From assembly GCF_016742135.1 (NCBI RefSeq), contig NZ_JACVCG010000002.1, forward strand, positions 558,001 to 622,000: a stretch of 64,000 nucleotides of DNA, read 5' to 3'. This DNA is from Brevundimonas sp. (GTDB lineage: Bacteria > Pseudomonadota > Alphaproteobacteria > Caulobacterales > Caulobacteraceae). Below the pieces are notes generated by a model. It saw only the letters and a program-made list of their open reading frames with translations, made no database searches and had not been told where the DNA came from. The position numbers and the translations under genes are program-made. Shown here piece after piece: positions 44,251-52,700 of this stretch; positions within the stretch are counted from its first letter, which is position 1, and the number at the start of each line of letters is the position of its first letter.

Positions 44251-46296
44251 TTACTCCGCCGCCATCGCGACCGGGGCGATCCGCTGGGCGGACAGCTCGG
44301 CCATGGTCGCGCTGGCCCGCGCGATCGGGTTGGAAAGATAGGGGTCGCGGATCGGGCTGGCGAAGGCGACATCGCCCAGATCGCCCTTCACGCCCAGCTT
44401 CGAGGGATCAAAGGCCGCTGCGGGTGCCAGATAGTCGATCCGCCCGAACGTCGGATGATCGGCCATCAGCTTCGCGCGCAGCTGGTCCAGCGTATCGTAC
44501 GGCAGGGTGTGACCGACCCGCTCCGACAGGGCGCGCAGAATGGCCCAGTCTTCCTTGGCCTGTCCCTTGGGGAAGACGACCCGTTCGGCCATCTGCACCC
44601 GGCCTTCCGTATTCACATACAGGCCTGACTTCTCCGTATAGGCCGCGCCCGGCAGGATGACGTCGGCGCCATGCGCGCCCCGGTCCCCGTGGCTGCCCAG
44701 ATAGACGGTGAAGGCGCCGGAGGCCGAAGCGTCGATCTCGTCGGCGCCCAGCAGGAACAGCAGGTCCAGCTGGCCCTTCTTGACCATATCCGTGGCCGAC
44801 AGACCGCCCTCGCCCGGCACGAAGCCCATGTCGAGGCCACCCACCCGGCTGGCCGCCGTGTGCAGGACGTTGAAGCCGTTCCATCCATCCGCGATGACGC
44901 CGTACTTCTTCGCCAGCACACCCAGCGCGTTCAGAACGGCCGGCCCGGTCTCGCCTGCCAGCGCCCCGGCGCCGACGATGATGGCCGGGCGTTCGGCCTT
45001 CGAGAGCATGTCAGTGGCCGCCTTGGGCAGCTTCGACAGCGTCCTCGATCCCGCACCCAACCAGCTGTAATCATAGCTCAGATCGACCTTCTGGCCGATC
45101 AGGGCGACTTCGGCCTTGCCCGCCAGCCAGATCTTGCGCAGGCGCGTGTTCAGCAGCGGCGCCTCAACCCGCGGGTCCGCACCCACGATCAGCACGGCAT
45201 CCGCCGCCTCGATCCCGGCCAGGCCCGAATTGAACAGCCAGCCTTCGCGGGTGTCACCGCCCAGCGGCGATCCGTCCTGGCGGCAGTCGGTGTGGGGTGA
45301 GCCGAGCGCCCGGAACAGGTCCAACGCCGCCTTCATCGACTCGGCGTCTTGCAGGTCACCCGCGACCACGCCGATGCGATCCGCAGCGGCAGCCTTCAGT
45401 TTGTCGGCCACGACGCCCAGCGCCTCGTCCCAGCTGGCGGCGCGCAGCTTGCCGTTTTCGCGCACGAACGGACGGTCCAACCGGCGGGTGGTCAGACCGT
45501 CGACGACGTAACGGCTCTTGTCCGACAGCCATTCCTCATTGATGCCCTCGTGCACGCGCGGGAGGATGCGCATGACCTCGGCGCCGCGTGCATCGGCCCG
45601 GATGTTCGAGCCGAGGGCGTCCATGACATCGATGGTCTCGGTCTTCCTCAGTTCCCACGGCCGATAGTGGAAGGCCCACGGCCGGTGCGTCAGCGCCCCG
45701 ACCGGGCACAGGTCGTTGACGTTGCCCGAAAGCTCCGAGTTCACCGAGCTTTCCAGATAGGTGGTGATCTCGGCGCTTTCGCCGCGCGAGATCATGCCGA
45801 TGTCCGGCACGCCCGCCACCTCGGTGATGAAGCGCACACAGCGCGTGCACTGGATGCAGCGCGTCATATAGGTCTTGATGGTCGGACCCATGTGCTTTTC
45901 TTCGACCGCGCGCTTGTTCTCGGCATAGCGAGAGCCGTCGCGGCCATAGCCCATGGCCTGATCCTGCAGGTCGCACTCGCCGCCCTGATCGCAGATCGGG
46001 CAGTCCAGCGGGTGGTTGATGAGCAGGAACTCCATCACCCCTTCGCGGGCCTTCTTCACCATCGGCGTGTCGGTGAAGATCTCCTGCCCATCGGCGGCCG
46101 GCAGGGCGCACGACGCCTGCGGCTTGGGCGGTCCGGGCTTCACCTCGACCAGGCACATCCGGCAGTTGCCGGCGATCGACAGTCGCTCATGATAGCAGAA
46201 GCGCGGGATCTCTTCCCCGGCGCGCTCCGCCACCTGCAGCACGGTCATGCCGGGCTCGAATTCGACGTCTACGCCGTTGACCTTGGCGACGGGCAT
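44251..46296 (-). CDS. nuoG: Complex I subunit G (NuoG)
   Basis: Carries clusters N1b, N4 and N5. 681 aa. 2Fe-2S ligands in CYHERLSIAGNCRMCLVEV; N5 His/Cys in HPLDCPICDQGGECDLQD; N4 in TRCIQCTRCVRFITEV; then a molybdopterin-oxidoreductase-like domain (about 220-600) without a cofactor. The extra cluster N7 motif of E. coli is not seen. Its ATG overlaps the following lipoprotein gene's stop by one base. Confidence 0.97.
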   Translation of the reverse strand: MPVAKVNGVDVEFEPGMTVLQVAERAGEEIPRFCYHERLSIAGNCRMCLVEVKPGPPKPQASCALPAADGQEIFTDTPMVKKAREGVMEFLLINHPLDCPICDQGGECDLQDQAMGYGRDGSRYAENKRAVEEKHMGPTIKTYMTRCIQCTRCVRFITEVAGVPDIGMISRGESAEITTYLESSVNSELSGNVNDLCPVGALTHRPWAFHYRPWELRKTETIDVMDALGSNIRADARGAEVMRILPRVHEGINEEWLSDKSRYVVDGLTTRRLDRPFVRENGKLRAASWDEALGVVADKLKAAAADRIGVVAGDLQDAESMKAALDLFRALGSPHTDCRQDGSPLGGDTREGWLFNSGLAGIEAADAVLIVGADPRVEAPLLNTRLRKIWLAGKAEVALIGQKVDLSYDYSWLGAGSRTLSKLPKAATDMLSKAERPAIIVGAGALAGETGPAVLNALGVLAKKYGVIADGWNGFNVLHTAASRVGGLDMGFVPGEGGLSATDMVKKGQLDLLFLLGADEIDASASGAFTVYLGSHGDRGAHGADVILPGAAYTEKSGLYVNTEGRVQMAERVVFPKGQAKEDWAILRALSERVGHTLPYDTLDQLRAKLMADHPTFGRIDYLAPAAAFDPSKLGVKGDLGDVAFASPIRDPYLSNPIARASATMAELSAQRIAPVAMAAE

Positions 46297-46793
46297 CAGC
46301 GGGCCTCTTCTTCAGTCGTGACGCCCTCAGCGGTCGTCGTCGTCGTTCCATCGGGCAGGCTCTGGCTGACCATCACGGCCGAGCCCTCCAGCGAATAGGT
46401 GACCACCGGATCGCCCGGCTGGTCCATCCAGCGGTTCTCTTCGGCGACCGGCCGGTCCAGCGGGCGCCACAGCACGCGGTCCCCCTCAACCCGGCATTCC
46501 GCAGTCAACTGGCCTCCGTCGACCGGCGCGCGCCAGCCCACGGTAATCACGCCACCCGCCCGGTTCAGCACCGCCACCTCGGAACCCGGCTGGCCAAAGA
46601 CCGCCCCCACGCCCGCCCGGCAGACATCCGCCACCAGGGTTTCGCTCAACGTCATGGGTGTGGCCGACGGGCCCGCCCCCGTCTGCCCTTCGGTCGAAGC
46701 CACACGGGTCGGCGCATCGGCAGGCTCGCTCGCCGGCTCGCCGCATGCGGCGAGGACGAGGGCTCCGGCCAACAGCGTATGGGTGGCGCGCAT
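46296..46793 (-). CDS. Putative lipoprotein between nuoF and nuoG
   Basis: 165 aa. MRATHTLLAGALVLAACGEPA is a lipoprotein signal with lipobox LAAC (Cys about 17). The body is hydrophilic and Thr/Asp rich, with VADVCRAGVGAVFGQPG and a single further Cys pair candidate in TAECRVEGDRVLW; no named domain. It lies three bases after nuoF and abuts nuoG. Likely a Caulobacterales-type insertion in the operon; function unknown. Confidence 0.68.
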   Translation of the reverse strand: MRATHTLLAGALVLAACGEPASEPADAPTRVASTEGQTGAGPSATPMTLSETLVADVCRAGVGAVFGQPGSEVAVLNRAGGVITVGWRAPVDGGQLTAECRVEGDRVLWRPLDRPVAEENRWMDQPGDPVVTYSLEGSAVMVSQSLPDGTTTTTAEGVTTEEEAR

Positions 46794-46796
46794 CTC

Positions 46797-48110
46797 CTAC
46801 TCCGCCGCGATCGCGTGGCCGGCGAAGTTCGCGCGGCGGCTGCGGTACTGCGAGATGCGGTCTTCGATCTCGTGGCGGAAATGGCGGATCAGGCCCTGCA
46901 CCGGCCAGGCGGCGGCATCGCCGAGCGCGCAGATGGTGTGACCCTCAACCTGCTTGCTGACATCCAGCAGCAGGTCGATCTCGGTCGGATCGGCCTCGCC
47001 GACGGCCATCCGCTCCAGCACGCGCCACATCCAGCCCGTGCCTTCGCGGCACGGCGTGCACTGGCCGCAGCTCTCGTGCTTGTAGAAATAGCTGATGCGG
47101 GCGATCGCCTTCACCAGATCGGTCGACTGGTCCATGACGATGACCGCCGCCGTGCCCAGGCCCGACTGCATATCGCGCAGGCTGTCGAAGTCCATCAACG
47201 CGACCTCAGACATCTCGCGGGTGATCATCGGCACCGACGATCCGCCCGGGATGATGGCCTTCAGATTGTCCCAGCCGCCACGCACGCCGCCGCAATGGTC
47301 CTCCAGCAGCTGTTTCAGCGGGATCGACATCGCCTCTTCGACATTGCACGGGCGGTTCACGTGGCCGCTGATCGACATGATCTTGGTGCCGGTGTTGTTC
47401 GGACGACCAAAGCCCGCGAACCACTCGGCCCCGCGCCGCAGGATGGTGCCCACGACCGCGATCGATTCCACGTTGTTGACCGTCGTCGGGCAGCCATACA
47501 GGCCCGCGCCCGCCGGGAACGGCGGCTTCAGCCGCGGCTGACCCTTCTTGCCCTCCAGGCTCTCCAGCAGGGCCGTTTCCTCGCCGCAGATATAGGCGCC
47601 GGCGCCGTGGTGGATATAGACGTCGAAGTCCCAGCCGTGGACGTTGTCCTTGCCGATCAGCCTGGCGTCATAGGCCTGCTTGACCGCAGCCTCCATGCGC
47701 TCGCGCTCCAGCACATATTCGCCGCGCAGATAGATGTAACAGGCGTGCGCCTGCATGGCGAAGCTGGCGATCAGGCAGCCCTCGATCAGCAGGTGCGGAT
47801 CATGGCGCATGATCTCGCGGTCCTTGCAGGTGCCAGGCTCCGATTCATCCGCATTCACAACCAGATAGTGCGGGCGGTCCTTCACCTCTTTCGGCATGAA
47901 GGACCACTTCAGACCGGTCGGGAAGCCGGCACCGCCACGGCCGCGCAGGCCCGAGTTCTTGACGTTGGTGATGACCCAGTCCCGGCCGAGGTCGAGCATG
48001 TCCTTCGTGGCATTCCACGCGCCACGCTTCTTCGCGCCGTCCAGCGTCCAGTCCTGAAGGCCGTACAGGTTGGTGAAGATGCGGTCTTTGTCTTGAAGAA
48101 TGCCGACCAT
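46797..48110 (-). CDS. nuoF: Complex I subunit F (NuoF)
   Basis: NADH-oxidising subunit with FMN and cluster N3. 437 aa. FMN/NADH site [16 protein letters not shown], then [17 protein letters not shown] and [17 protein letters not shown]; cluster N3 ligands in [11 protein letters not shown] and HTICALGDA. The ATG overlaps the stop of the upstream small membrane gene by one base. Confidence 0.98.
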   Translation of the reverse strand: MVGILQDKDRIFTNLYGLQDWTLDGAKKRGAWNATKDMLDLGRDWVITNVKNSGLRGRGGAGFPTGLKWSFMPKEVKDRPHYLVVNADESEPGTCKDREIMRHDPHLLIEGCLIASFAMQAHACYIYLRGEYVLERERMEAAVKQAYDARLIGKDNVHGWDFDVYIHHGAGAYICGEETALLESLEGKKGQPRLKPPFPAGAGLYGCPTTVNNVESIAVVGTILRRGAEWFAGFGRPNNTGTKIMSISGHVNRPCNVEEAMSIPLKQLLEDHCGGVRGGWDNLKAIIPGGSSVPMITREMSEVALMDFDSLRDMQSGLGTAAVIVMDQSTDLVKAIARISYFYKHESCGQCTPCREGTGWMWRVLERMAVGEADPTEIDLLLDVSKQVEGHTICALGDAAAWPVQGLIRHFRHEIEDRISQYRSRRANFAGHAIAAE

Positions 48111-48397
48111 CAGGAGGACGTCTCTCGTTTGAGTGTCTGCATACGCTGCCGGTGGTGCCGGGTGCGCATGAAGACGGCGGTGATCACCAGCACCCAGCCG
48201 AGTGCCAGCATGCCATAGCCGATGATGATGGCGTCTTCGGTCAGGCCGAACATCTCACGCGAGGCCACGACCACGAACACGGCGGCCAGAAGGATCAGCG
48301 CCAGACCTGCCGTCCGCACCGGCATGGCGACGGCCCGCAGTTCCTTGCGGTAGGCGGCGCGACCCGCTTCGGTTTCCAGATCAGGAGCCTCGGTCAT
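48110..48397 (-). CDS. Small two-helix membrane protein between nuoE and nuoF
   Basis: 95 aa, not recognised. A charged N-terminal third (about 1-25) is followed by two hydrophobic segments, about 28-45 ([17 protein letters not shown]) and 55-77, and a basic C-terminal tail ([15 protein letters not shown]). The start overlaps the nuoE stop as ATGA, so it is co-translated with complex I genes. An assembly or accessory role is only an inference. Confidence 0.65.
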   Translation of the reverse strand: MTEAPDLETEAGRAAYRKELRAVAMPVRTAGLALILLAAVFVVVASREMFGLTEDAIIIGYGMLALGWVLVITAVFMRTRHHRQRMQTLKRETSS

Positions 48398-49062
48398 GCG
48401 GGGGCCTTCTCCGGCTCGGAGTTCGGCAGCTTCCTGATCGGTTCGGCGGCCGAACCGTCATACAGCTTCGGATCGGTCAGGGTCAGCGCCCCGCCCTCGG
48501 GCTCGGAGCTGGTGCGACCCACCCGGCTACCCGGCTTCGGCGTCTTGCCGGCGGCAAAGTCGTCGATGATCTGCGCCATATCGTCGGCGGACAGGTCTTC
48601 GAAATAATAGTCGTTGATCTGGGCCATCGGCGCATTGGCACAGGCGCCCAGGCACTCGACCTCCTGCCAGGTGAAGCGCCCGTCGGCGGACAGCTTGTCC
48701 TTGGGCCCGATCTTGCTCTTGCAGACGGCCATCAGATCCCCGGCCCCGCGCAGCATGCAGGGCGTCGTGCCGCAGACCTGGATCAGGGCGCTGGTGCCCA
48801 CCGGCTCCAGCATGAACATGGTGTAGAAGGTCGCGACCTCCAGCACCCGGATGGTCGGCATGTCCAGCAGTTCGGCGATGGCGCGGATGGCGGGCTCGGA
48901 CACCCAGCCCTCCTGCTTCTGGACCAGCCACAGGATCGGGATGACCGCCGACTGTTTCCGGTCGGCCGGATATTTGGCGATCCACCAGTCGCACTTGGCC
49001 TTGGTCGCCTTCGAGAAGGCGAACGAGGCCGGCTGTTCCTTGGCGAGACGACGAACGCTCAT
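48394..49062 (-). CDS. nuoE: Complex I subunit E (NuoE) with C-terminal tail
   Basis: 24-kDa subunit with the 2Fe-2S cluster N1a. 222 aa. Ligands: VCGTTPCMLRG and LGACANAPMAQIND. The last 50 residues (after FAAGKTPKPGSRVGR) are a hydrophilic tail rich in Pro, Glu and Ser, found in alphaproteobacterial forms. Its ATG overlaps the upstream small gene's stop by one base. Confidence 0.97.
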   Translation of the reverse strand: MSVRRLAKEQPASFAFSKATKAKCDWWIAKYPADRKQSAVIPILWLVQKQEGWVSEPAIRAIAELLDMPTIRVLEVATFYTMFMLEPVGTSALIQVCGTTPCMLRGAGDLMAVCKSKIGPKDKLSADGRFTWQEVECLGACANAPMAQINDYYFEDLSADDMAQIIDDFAAGKTPKPGSRVGRTSSEPEGGALTLTDPKLYDGSAAEPIRKLPNSEPEKAPA

Positions 49063-49250
49063 CAGACTTCCATTTCCGTGGCGACGACACCGTCACCCAG
49101 CATTTTCTTTCGCACCGTCAGAACCTTGTGCTGACTGTTTCGAGTCAGCAGGAAGTTGTGGTGCCAGGTTTCACCGCTCGAGTCGGTGACGGAATAGCTC
49201 ACGACCTGCCAGCCCTGCCGAACCAGATCACTCAGGGGGGTATGGCTCAT
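49062..49250 (-). CDS. Small soluble protein in the nuo operon
   Basis: 62 aa, not recognised. Starts MSHTPLSDLVRQGWQVVSYS and has a beta-strand pattern (GETWHHNFLLTRNSQHKVLTVRK). The ATG at 49250 overlaps the preceding gene's stop as ATGA and its own stop overlaps nuoE by one base. Two-sided coupling supports it as a real gene. Confidence 0.65.
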   Translation of the reverse strand: MSHTPLSDLVRQGWQVVSYSVTDSSGETWHHNFLLTRNSQHKVLTVRKKMLGDGVVATEMEV

Positions 49251-49648
49251 CGCGCGCGCCCCATCCAGCGACCGACCCGCGCCTTCCACACATCCCGACC
49301 GGCATCACGCAGCGCACGCGTCAGCAGCGAGAAGGGCGGAACGAACCGCACCACCAGCTGTCCCAGCAGGATGGCCCCGCTCATCCAGACCACCGAACGA
49401 AGGTTGGCTTCGATAAAGCCCCTGCCCTCCTCCAGATAGCCGAGCCGGTAGGCCCCGCGTACCAGGGTGATGCCCGCCACCGCAGGGGTCGCGACCACGG
49501 CCGAGGCCGCCGCGAACGTCAGACCGCCCATGATCGCCCGGCGGCGCGGCGAAAAGGCCAGTTGCACCGCGACGCCCAGCGTCAGCAGCGCCGCGAACCA
49601 GATCGCCTGCGTCGTCGTGAAGATCGGCTGGACGGCAAAGGCCTGCAT
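49247..49648 (-). CDS. Small membrane protein between nuoD and nuoE
   Basis: 133 aa, not recognised. Three hydrophobic segments: about 14-32, 38-62 and 85-103, then a basic C-terminal region (LTRALRDAGRDVWKARVGR). The ATG overlaps the nuoD stop as TGATG. Possibly an accessory of the complex I membrane arm; nothing in the sequence proves this. Confidence 0.62.
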   Translation of the reverse strand: MQAFAVQPIFTTTQAIWFAALLTLGVAVQLAFSPRRRAIMGGLTFAAASAVVATPAVAGITLVRGAYRLGYLEEGRGFIEANLRSVVWMSGAILLGQLVVRFVPPFSLLTRALRDAGRDVWKARVGRWMGRAR

Positions 49649-50922
49649 CAGCGATCCACCTCGCCGAACACGATATCGAGCGAGCCGAGGATGGCCGAAA
49701 CGTCCGCCAGCATGTGACCGCGGTTCATCCAGTCCATGGCCTGCAGGTGGCGGAAGCCGGGGGCCGAGATCTTGACCCGGTACGGCTTGTTGGTGCCGTC
49801 CGACACCAGATAGATGCCGAACTCGCCCTTGGGAGCCTCGACGGCGGCATAGACCTCACCCTCGGGGGTGTGGAAGCCCTCGGTATACAATTTGAAGTGG
49901 TGGATCAGCGCTTCCATCGAGCGCTTCATCTCGCCCCGGCGCGGCGGCACGATCTTGTGGTCCTCGACCATGACCGGCTCACCCGGACAGTTGCGCAGCC
50001 GGTGGATGCACTGCTCCATAAGGCGCACCGACTGGCGCATCTCTTCCATGCGGCACAGATAGCGGTCCCAGCAGTCGCCGTTCTTGCCGACCGGCACGTC
50101 GAACTCCAGCTCGGCATAGCATTCGTACGGCTGTGACTTGCGCAGGTCCCAGGCGATGTCCGACCCACGCAGCATGACGCCGGTAAAGCCCCACTCCAGC
50201 GCCTGCGCCTTGGTCACCACACCGATGTCGACGTTGCGCTGCTTGAAGATGCGGTTCTCGGTGACCAGGGAGTCGATGTTCTTGAGCGCCCGCGGGAACT
50301 CCTTGCACCAGCGGTCGATGTCGTCGATCAGCTGGGGCGTCAGGTCCTGGTGGACGCCGCCCGGCCGGAAGTAGTTGGCGTGCATGCGCGAGCCGCTGGC
50401 CCGCTCATAGAAGACCATCAGCTTTTCGCGCTCTTCAAAGCCCCACAGCGGCGGGGTCAGGGCACCGACGTCCATGGCCTGGGTCGTCACGTTCAGCAGA
50501 TGCGACAGGATACGGCCGATCTCGGAATACAGCACCCGGATCAGCTGCGCCCGATAGGGCACATCCAGCATCAGCAGCTTTTCGATAGCCAGGCAGAAGG
50601 CGTGCTCCTGATTCATCGGCGCGACGTAATCCAGCCGGTCCAGATAGGGCACGTTCTGAAGATAGGTGCGCGCCTCCATCAGCTTTTCGGTGCCGCGGTG
50701 CAGCAGGCCGATGTGCGGATCGACCCGCGTCACCAGTTCGCCGTCCAGCTCCAGCACCAGACGCAGCACGCCGTGGGCAGCCGGGTGCTGGGGGCCGAAG
50801 TTGATCGTGAACTTGCGCTCGTCCATCTCGCGCGCATGGGCCGTGCGGCCATCGTGCTCGACAGGCATGTCGTCAAAAACGGTCGTGCCGACCGTCGCGG
50901 AAGCAGGCGTCAGATTGCTCAT
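49648..50922 (-). CDS. nuoD: Complex I subunit D (NuoD)
   Basis: 49-kDa subunit that lines the quinone site. 424 aa. After a 35-residue N-terminal tail come [23 protein letters not shown] and [21 protein letters not shown], with the quinone-binding His, and near the end [18 protein letters not shown]. The start at 50922 ([12 protein letters not shown]) overlaps the nuoC stop as ATGA. Confidence 0.97.
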   Translation of the reverse strand: MSNLTPASATVGTTVFDDMPVEHDGRTAHAREMDERKFTINFGPQHPAAHGVLRLVLELDGELVTRVDPHIGLLHRGTEKLMEARTYLQNVPYLDRLDYVAPMNQEHAFCLAIEKLLMLDVPYRAQLIRVLYSEIGRILSHLLNVTTQAMDVGALTPPLWGFEEREKLMVFYERASGSRMHANYFRPGGVHQDLTPQLIDDIDRWCKEFPRALKNIDSLVTENRIFKQRNVDIGVVTKAQALEWGFTGVMLRGSDIAWDLRKSQPYECYAELEFDVPVGKNGDCWDRYLCRMEEMRQSVRLMEQCIHRLRNCPGEPVMVEDHKIVPPRRGEMKRSMEALIHHFKLYTEGFHTPEGEVYAAVEAPKGEFGIYLVSDGTNKPYRVKISAPGFRHLQAMDWMNRGHMLADVSAILGSLDIVFGEVDR

Positions 50923-51554
50923 GCCTTGTCCCCCGCCGCAGCCTTCTCGTCGCCCGGCAGGACCGGCGCCGGATAATCGGCCCCTTCCCACGGGGACAGG
51001 AAGTCGAAGTTGCGGAACTCCTGGTTCAGCTTGACGGGCTCATAGACGACCCGCTTCTCGGCCTCGTCATAGCGGACCTCGACATAGCCGGTCATCGGGA
51101 AGTCCTTGCGCAGCGGATGCCCCTGAAAGCCATAATCGGTCAGGATACGGCGCAGGTCCGGATGACCGGAGAACAGGATGCCGTACATGTCGAACGCCTC
51201 GCGCTCGAACCAGTCGGCGCAGGGAAAGACCGGCGTGACGCTCGGCACCGGCGTGGCCTCGTCCGTCGCGACCTTCACGCGAAGGCGCACATTCCGGGTC
51301 AGCGACAGCAGGTGATACACCACCTCGAACCGCGCCTCGCGATCCGGATAGTCCACGCCACACAGGTCGATCAGTTGCTGAAAGCCAAAGCGGTCGCGCA
51401 GGACCGTCAGGGCTTCCACGATCCCGTCCCGGTCCGCGACCAGGTTCAACTCGCCGTGGGCGACCCAGGCCTGGACGCCCAGCTCGGCGACCATTTCGGT
51501 GCCCAGGGGGGTCAGCGCCGTCTCAATGGCGGTCAGGGCTTCGAGCGCGCTCAT
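50919..51554 (-). CDS. nuoC: Complex I subunit C (NuoC)
   Basis: 30-kDa subunit, 211 aa. Motifs: [25 protein letters not shown], the family signature [31 protein letters not shown] given here in parts as [12 protein letters not shown] and [21 protein letters not shown]. The ATG at 51554 overlaps the nuoB stop as ATGA; C and D are separate genes, unlike E. coli. Confidence 0.97.
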   Translation of the reverse strand: MSALEALTAIETALTPLGTEMVAELGVQAWVAHGELNLVADRDGIVEALTVLRDRFGFQQLIDLCGVDYPDREARFEVVYHLLSLTRNVRLRVKVATDEATPVPSVTPVFPCADWFEREAFDMYGILFSGHPDLRRILTDYGFQGHPLRKDFPMTGYVEVRYDEAEKRVVYEPVKLNQEFRNFDFLSPWEGADYPAPVLPGDEKAAAGDKA

Positions 51555-52138
51555 CGGTCGATGGTCCCTGTGCGGCGGATCTTCTTCTGCAGCTGCAGCA
51601 GGCCGTACAGCAGCGCCTCGGCCGTCGGCGGGCACCCGGGCACGTAAACGTCCACCGGCACGATCCGGTCGCACCCCCGTACAACGCTGTAACTATAGTG
51701 ATAATAGCCGCCACCGTTGGCGCAGCTGCCCATCGACAGGACATAGCGCGGGTCGGGCATCTGGTCATAGACCTTGCGCAGCGCGGGGGCCATCTTGTTG
51801 GTCAGGGTTCCGGCCACGATCATCAGGTCCGACTGGCGCGGGCTGGCGCGCGGAGCCATGCCGAACCGCTCCATGTCGAAGCGCGGCATCGACGCCTGCA
51901 TCATCTCGACCGCGCAGCAGGCCAGGCCGAAGGTCATCCACATCAGCGAGCCGGTGCGCGCCCAGGTGATGACGTCATCCAGCGAGGCGGTCATGAACCC
52001 TTCCTTGCCGACCTCGGTGTTCACGGCCTCAAAGAATTTGTCGTGGATCTTGGGGTCATAACCCTGAACCGTGGACCGGGCCCCCTGGCCAAACGCGGTG
52101 CTCGCGGGACGGCCGTCCGGGGTGACGATCACTCCCAT
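51551..52138 (-). CDS. nuoB: Complex I subunit B (NuoB)
   Basis: Carries cluster N2, the electron donor to quinone. 195 aa. Ligands: [26 protein letters not shown] and [13 protein letters not shown] 40-residue N-terminal part begins [14 protein letters not shown]. The start overlaps nuoA by ten bases. Confidence 0.98.
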   Translation of the reverse strand: MGVIVTPDGRPASTAFGQGARSTVQGYDPKIHDKFFEAVNTEVGKEGFMTASLDDVITWARTGSLMWMTFGLACCAVEMMQASMPRFDMERFGMAPRASPRQSDLMIVAGTLTNKMAPALRKVYDQMPDPRYVLSMGSCANGGGYYHYSYSVVRGCDRIVPVDVYVPGCPPTAEALLYGLLQLQKKIRRTGTIDR

Positions 52139-52506
52139 TCCAGGGCTCCTCGTTTCCACTCGTAGATAAAGCCGACGGTCAGCACGCCGAGGAACACCAT
52201 CATCGACCAGAAGGCGAAGATCATTCCGCCCGTCGACAGGTCGAACATCGACACCGCCCATGGGAACAGGAAGGCGACTTCGAGATCGAAAATGATGAAC
52301 AGGATCGAGACCAGATAGAAGCGCACATCGAACTTCATGCGCGCATCGTCAAAGGCATTGAATCCGCACTCATAGGCCGAGAGCTTCTCGGAGTCGGGGT
52401 TGGACGGCGCCAGGGCCCAGGCCCCGACCATGAACAGGATGCCGATGATCGCCCCGATCGCGAGGAAGATCACGACCGGCAGGTACTCGATCAGATATGC
52501 ATTCAT
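52129..52506 (-). CDS. nuoA: Complex I subunit A (NuoA)
   Basis: 125 aa, three membrane helices; conserved [26 protein letters not shown] loop with Cys and acid residues, seen here as [14 protein letters not shown]. First gene of the operon, about 43 bases downstream of a candidate promoter -10. Confidence 0.97.
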   Translation of the reverse strand: MNAYLIEYLPVVIFLAIGAIIGILFMVGAWALAPSNPDSEKLSAYECGFNAFDDARMKFDVRFYLVSILFIIFDLEVAFLFPWAVSMFDLSTGGMIFAFWSMMVFLGVLTVGFIYEWKRGALEWE

Positions 52507-52548
52507 CAGATGGGGCCTCGCGCACCGGGGAGACGGCGGATTCGGCGC

Positions 52549-52577
52549 TTTCTAGACCCAAGCCGTCCCGGGTTCAA
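52549..52577 (-). promoter_or_regulatory. nuoA: Candidate promoter of the nuo operon
   Basis: On the minus strand TTGAAC (52572-52577) and TAGAAA (52549-52554, in GGGTCTAGAAA) are 17 bases apart. The transcript would start about 35 bases before the nuoA ATG. The sequence fits a sigma-70-type promoter moderately well. Confidence 0.45.
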
Positions 52578-52700
52578 ACCCATGCGGCAAAAGGTTTTTC
52601 TTGAGAATGGTTCGCAGTTTATACCGGGGAATCGACAGGCTTCCCGGCCTTTGCCAAGGTCCACGTCCAAGACTGGGGCATAGCTGAGGGAATCTGGCAC

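Noticed and set aside
42940..44628. Open frame of 562 codons on the plus strand opposite nuoH and nuoG
   Set aside because: Shadow of genuine nuo genes, dominated by His, Gln and Arg without motifs.
52566..52585. T-arm-like sequence (CCCGGGTTCAAACCC) that might be a tRNA fragment or attachment site
   Set aside because: No anticodon arm or acceptor stem is nearby, no integrase is in the window, and the sequence overlaps the candidate nuoA promoter.
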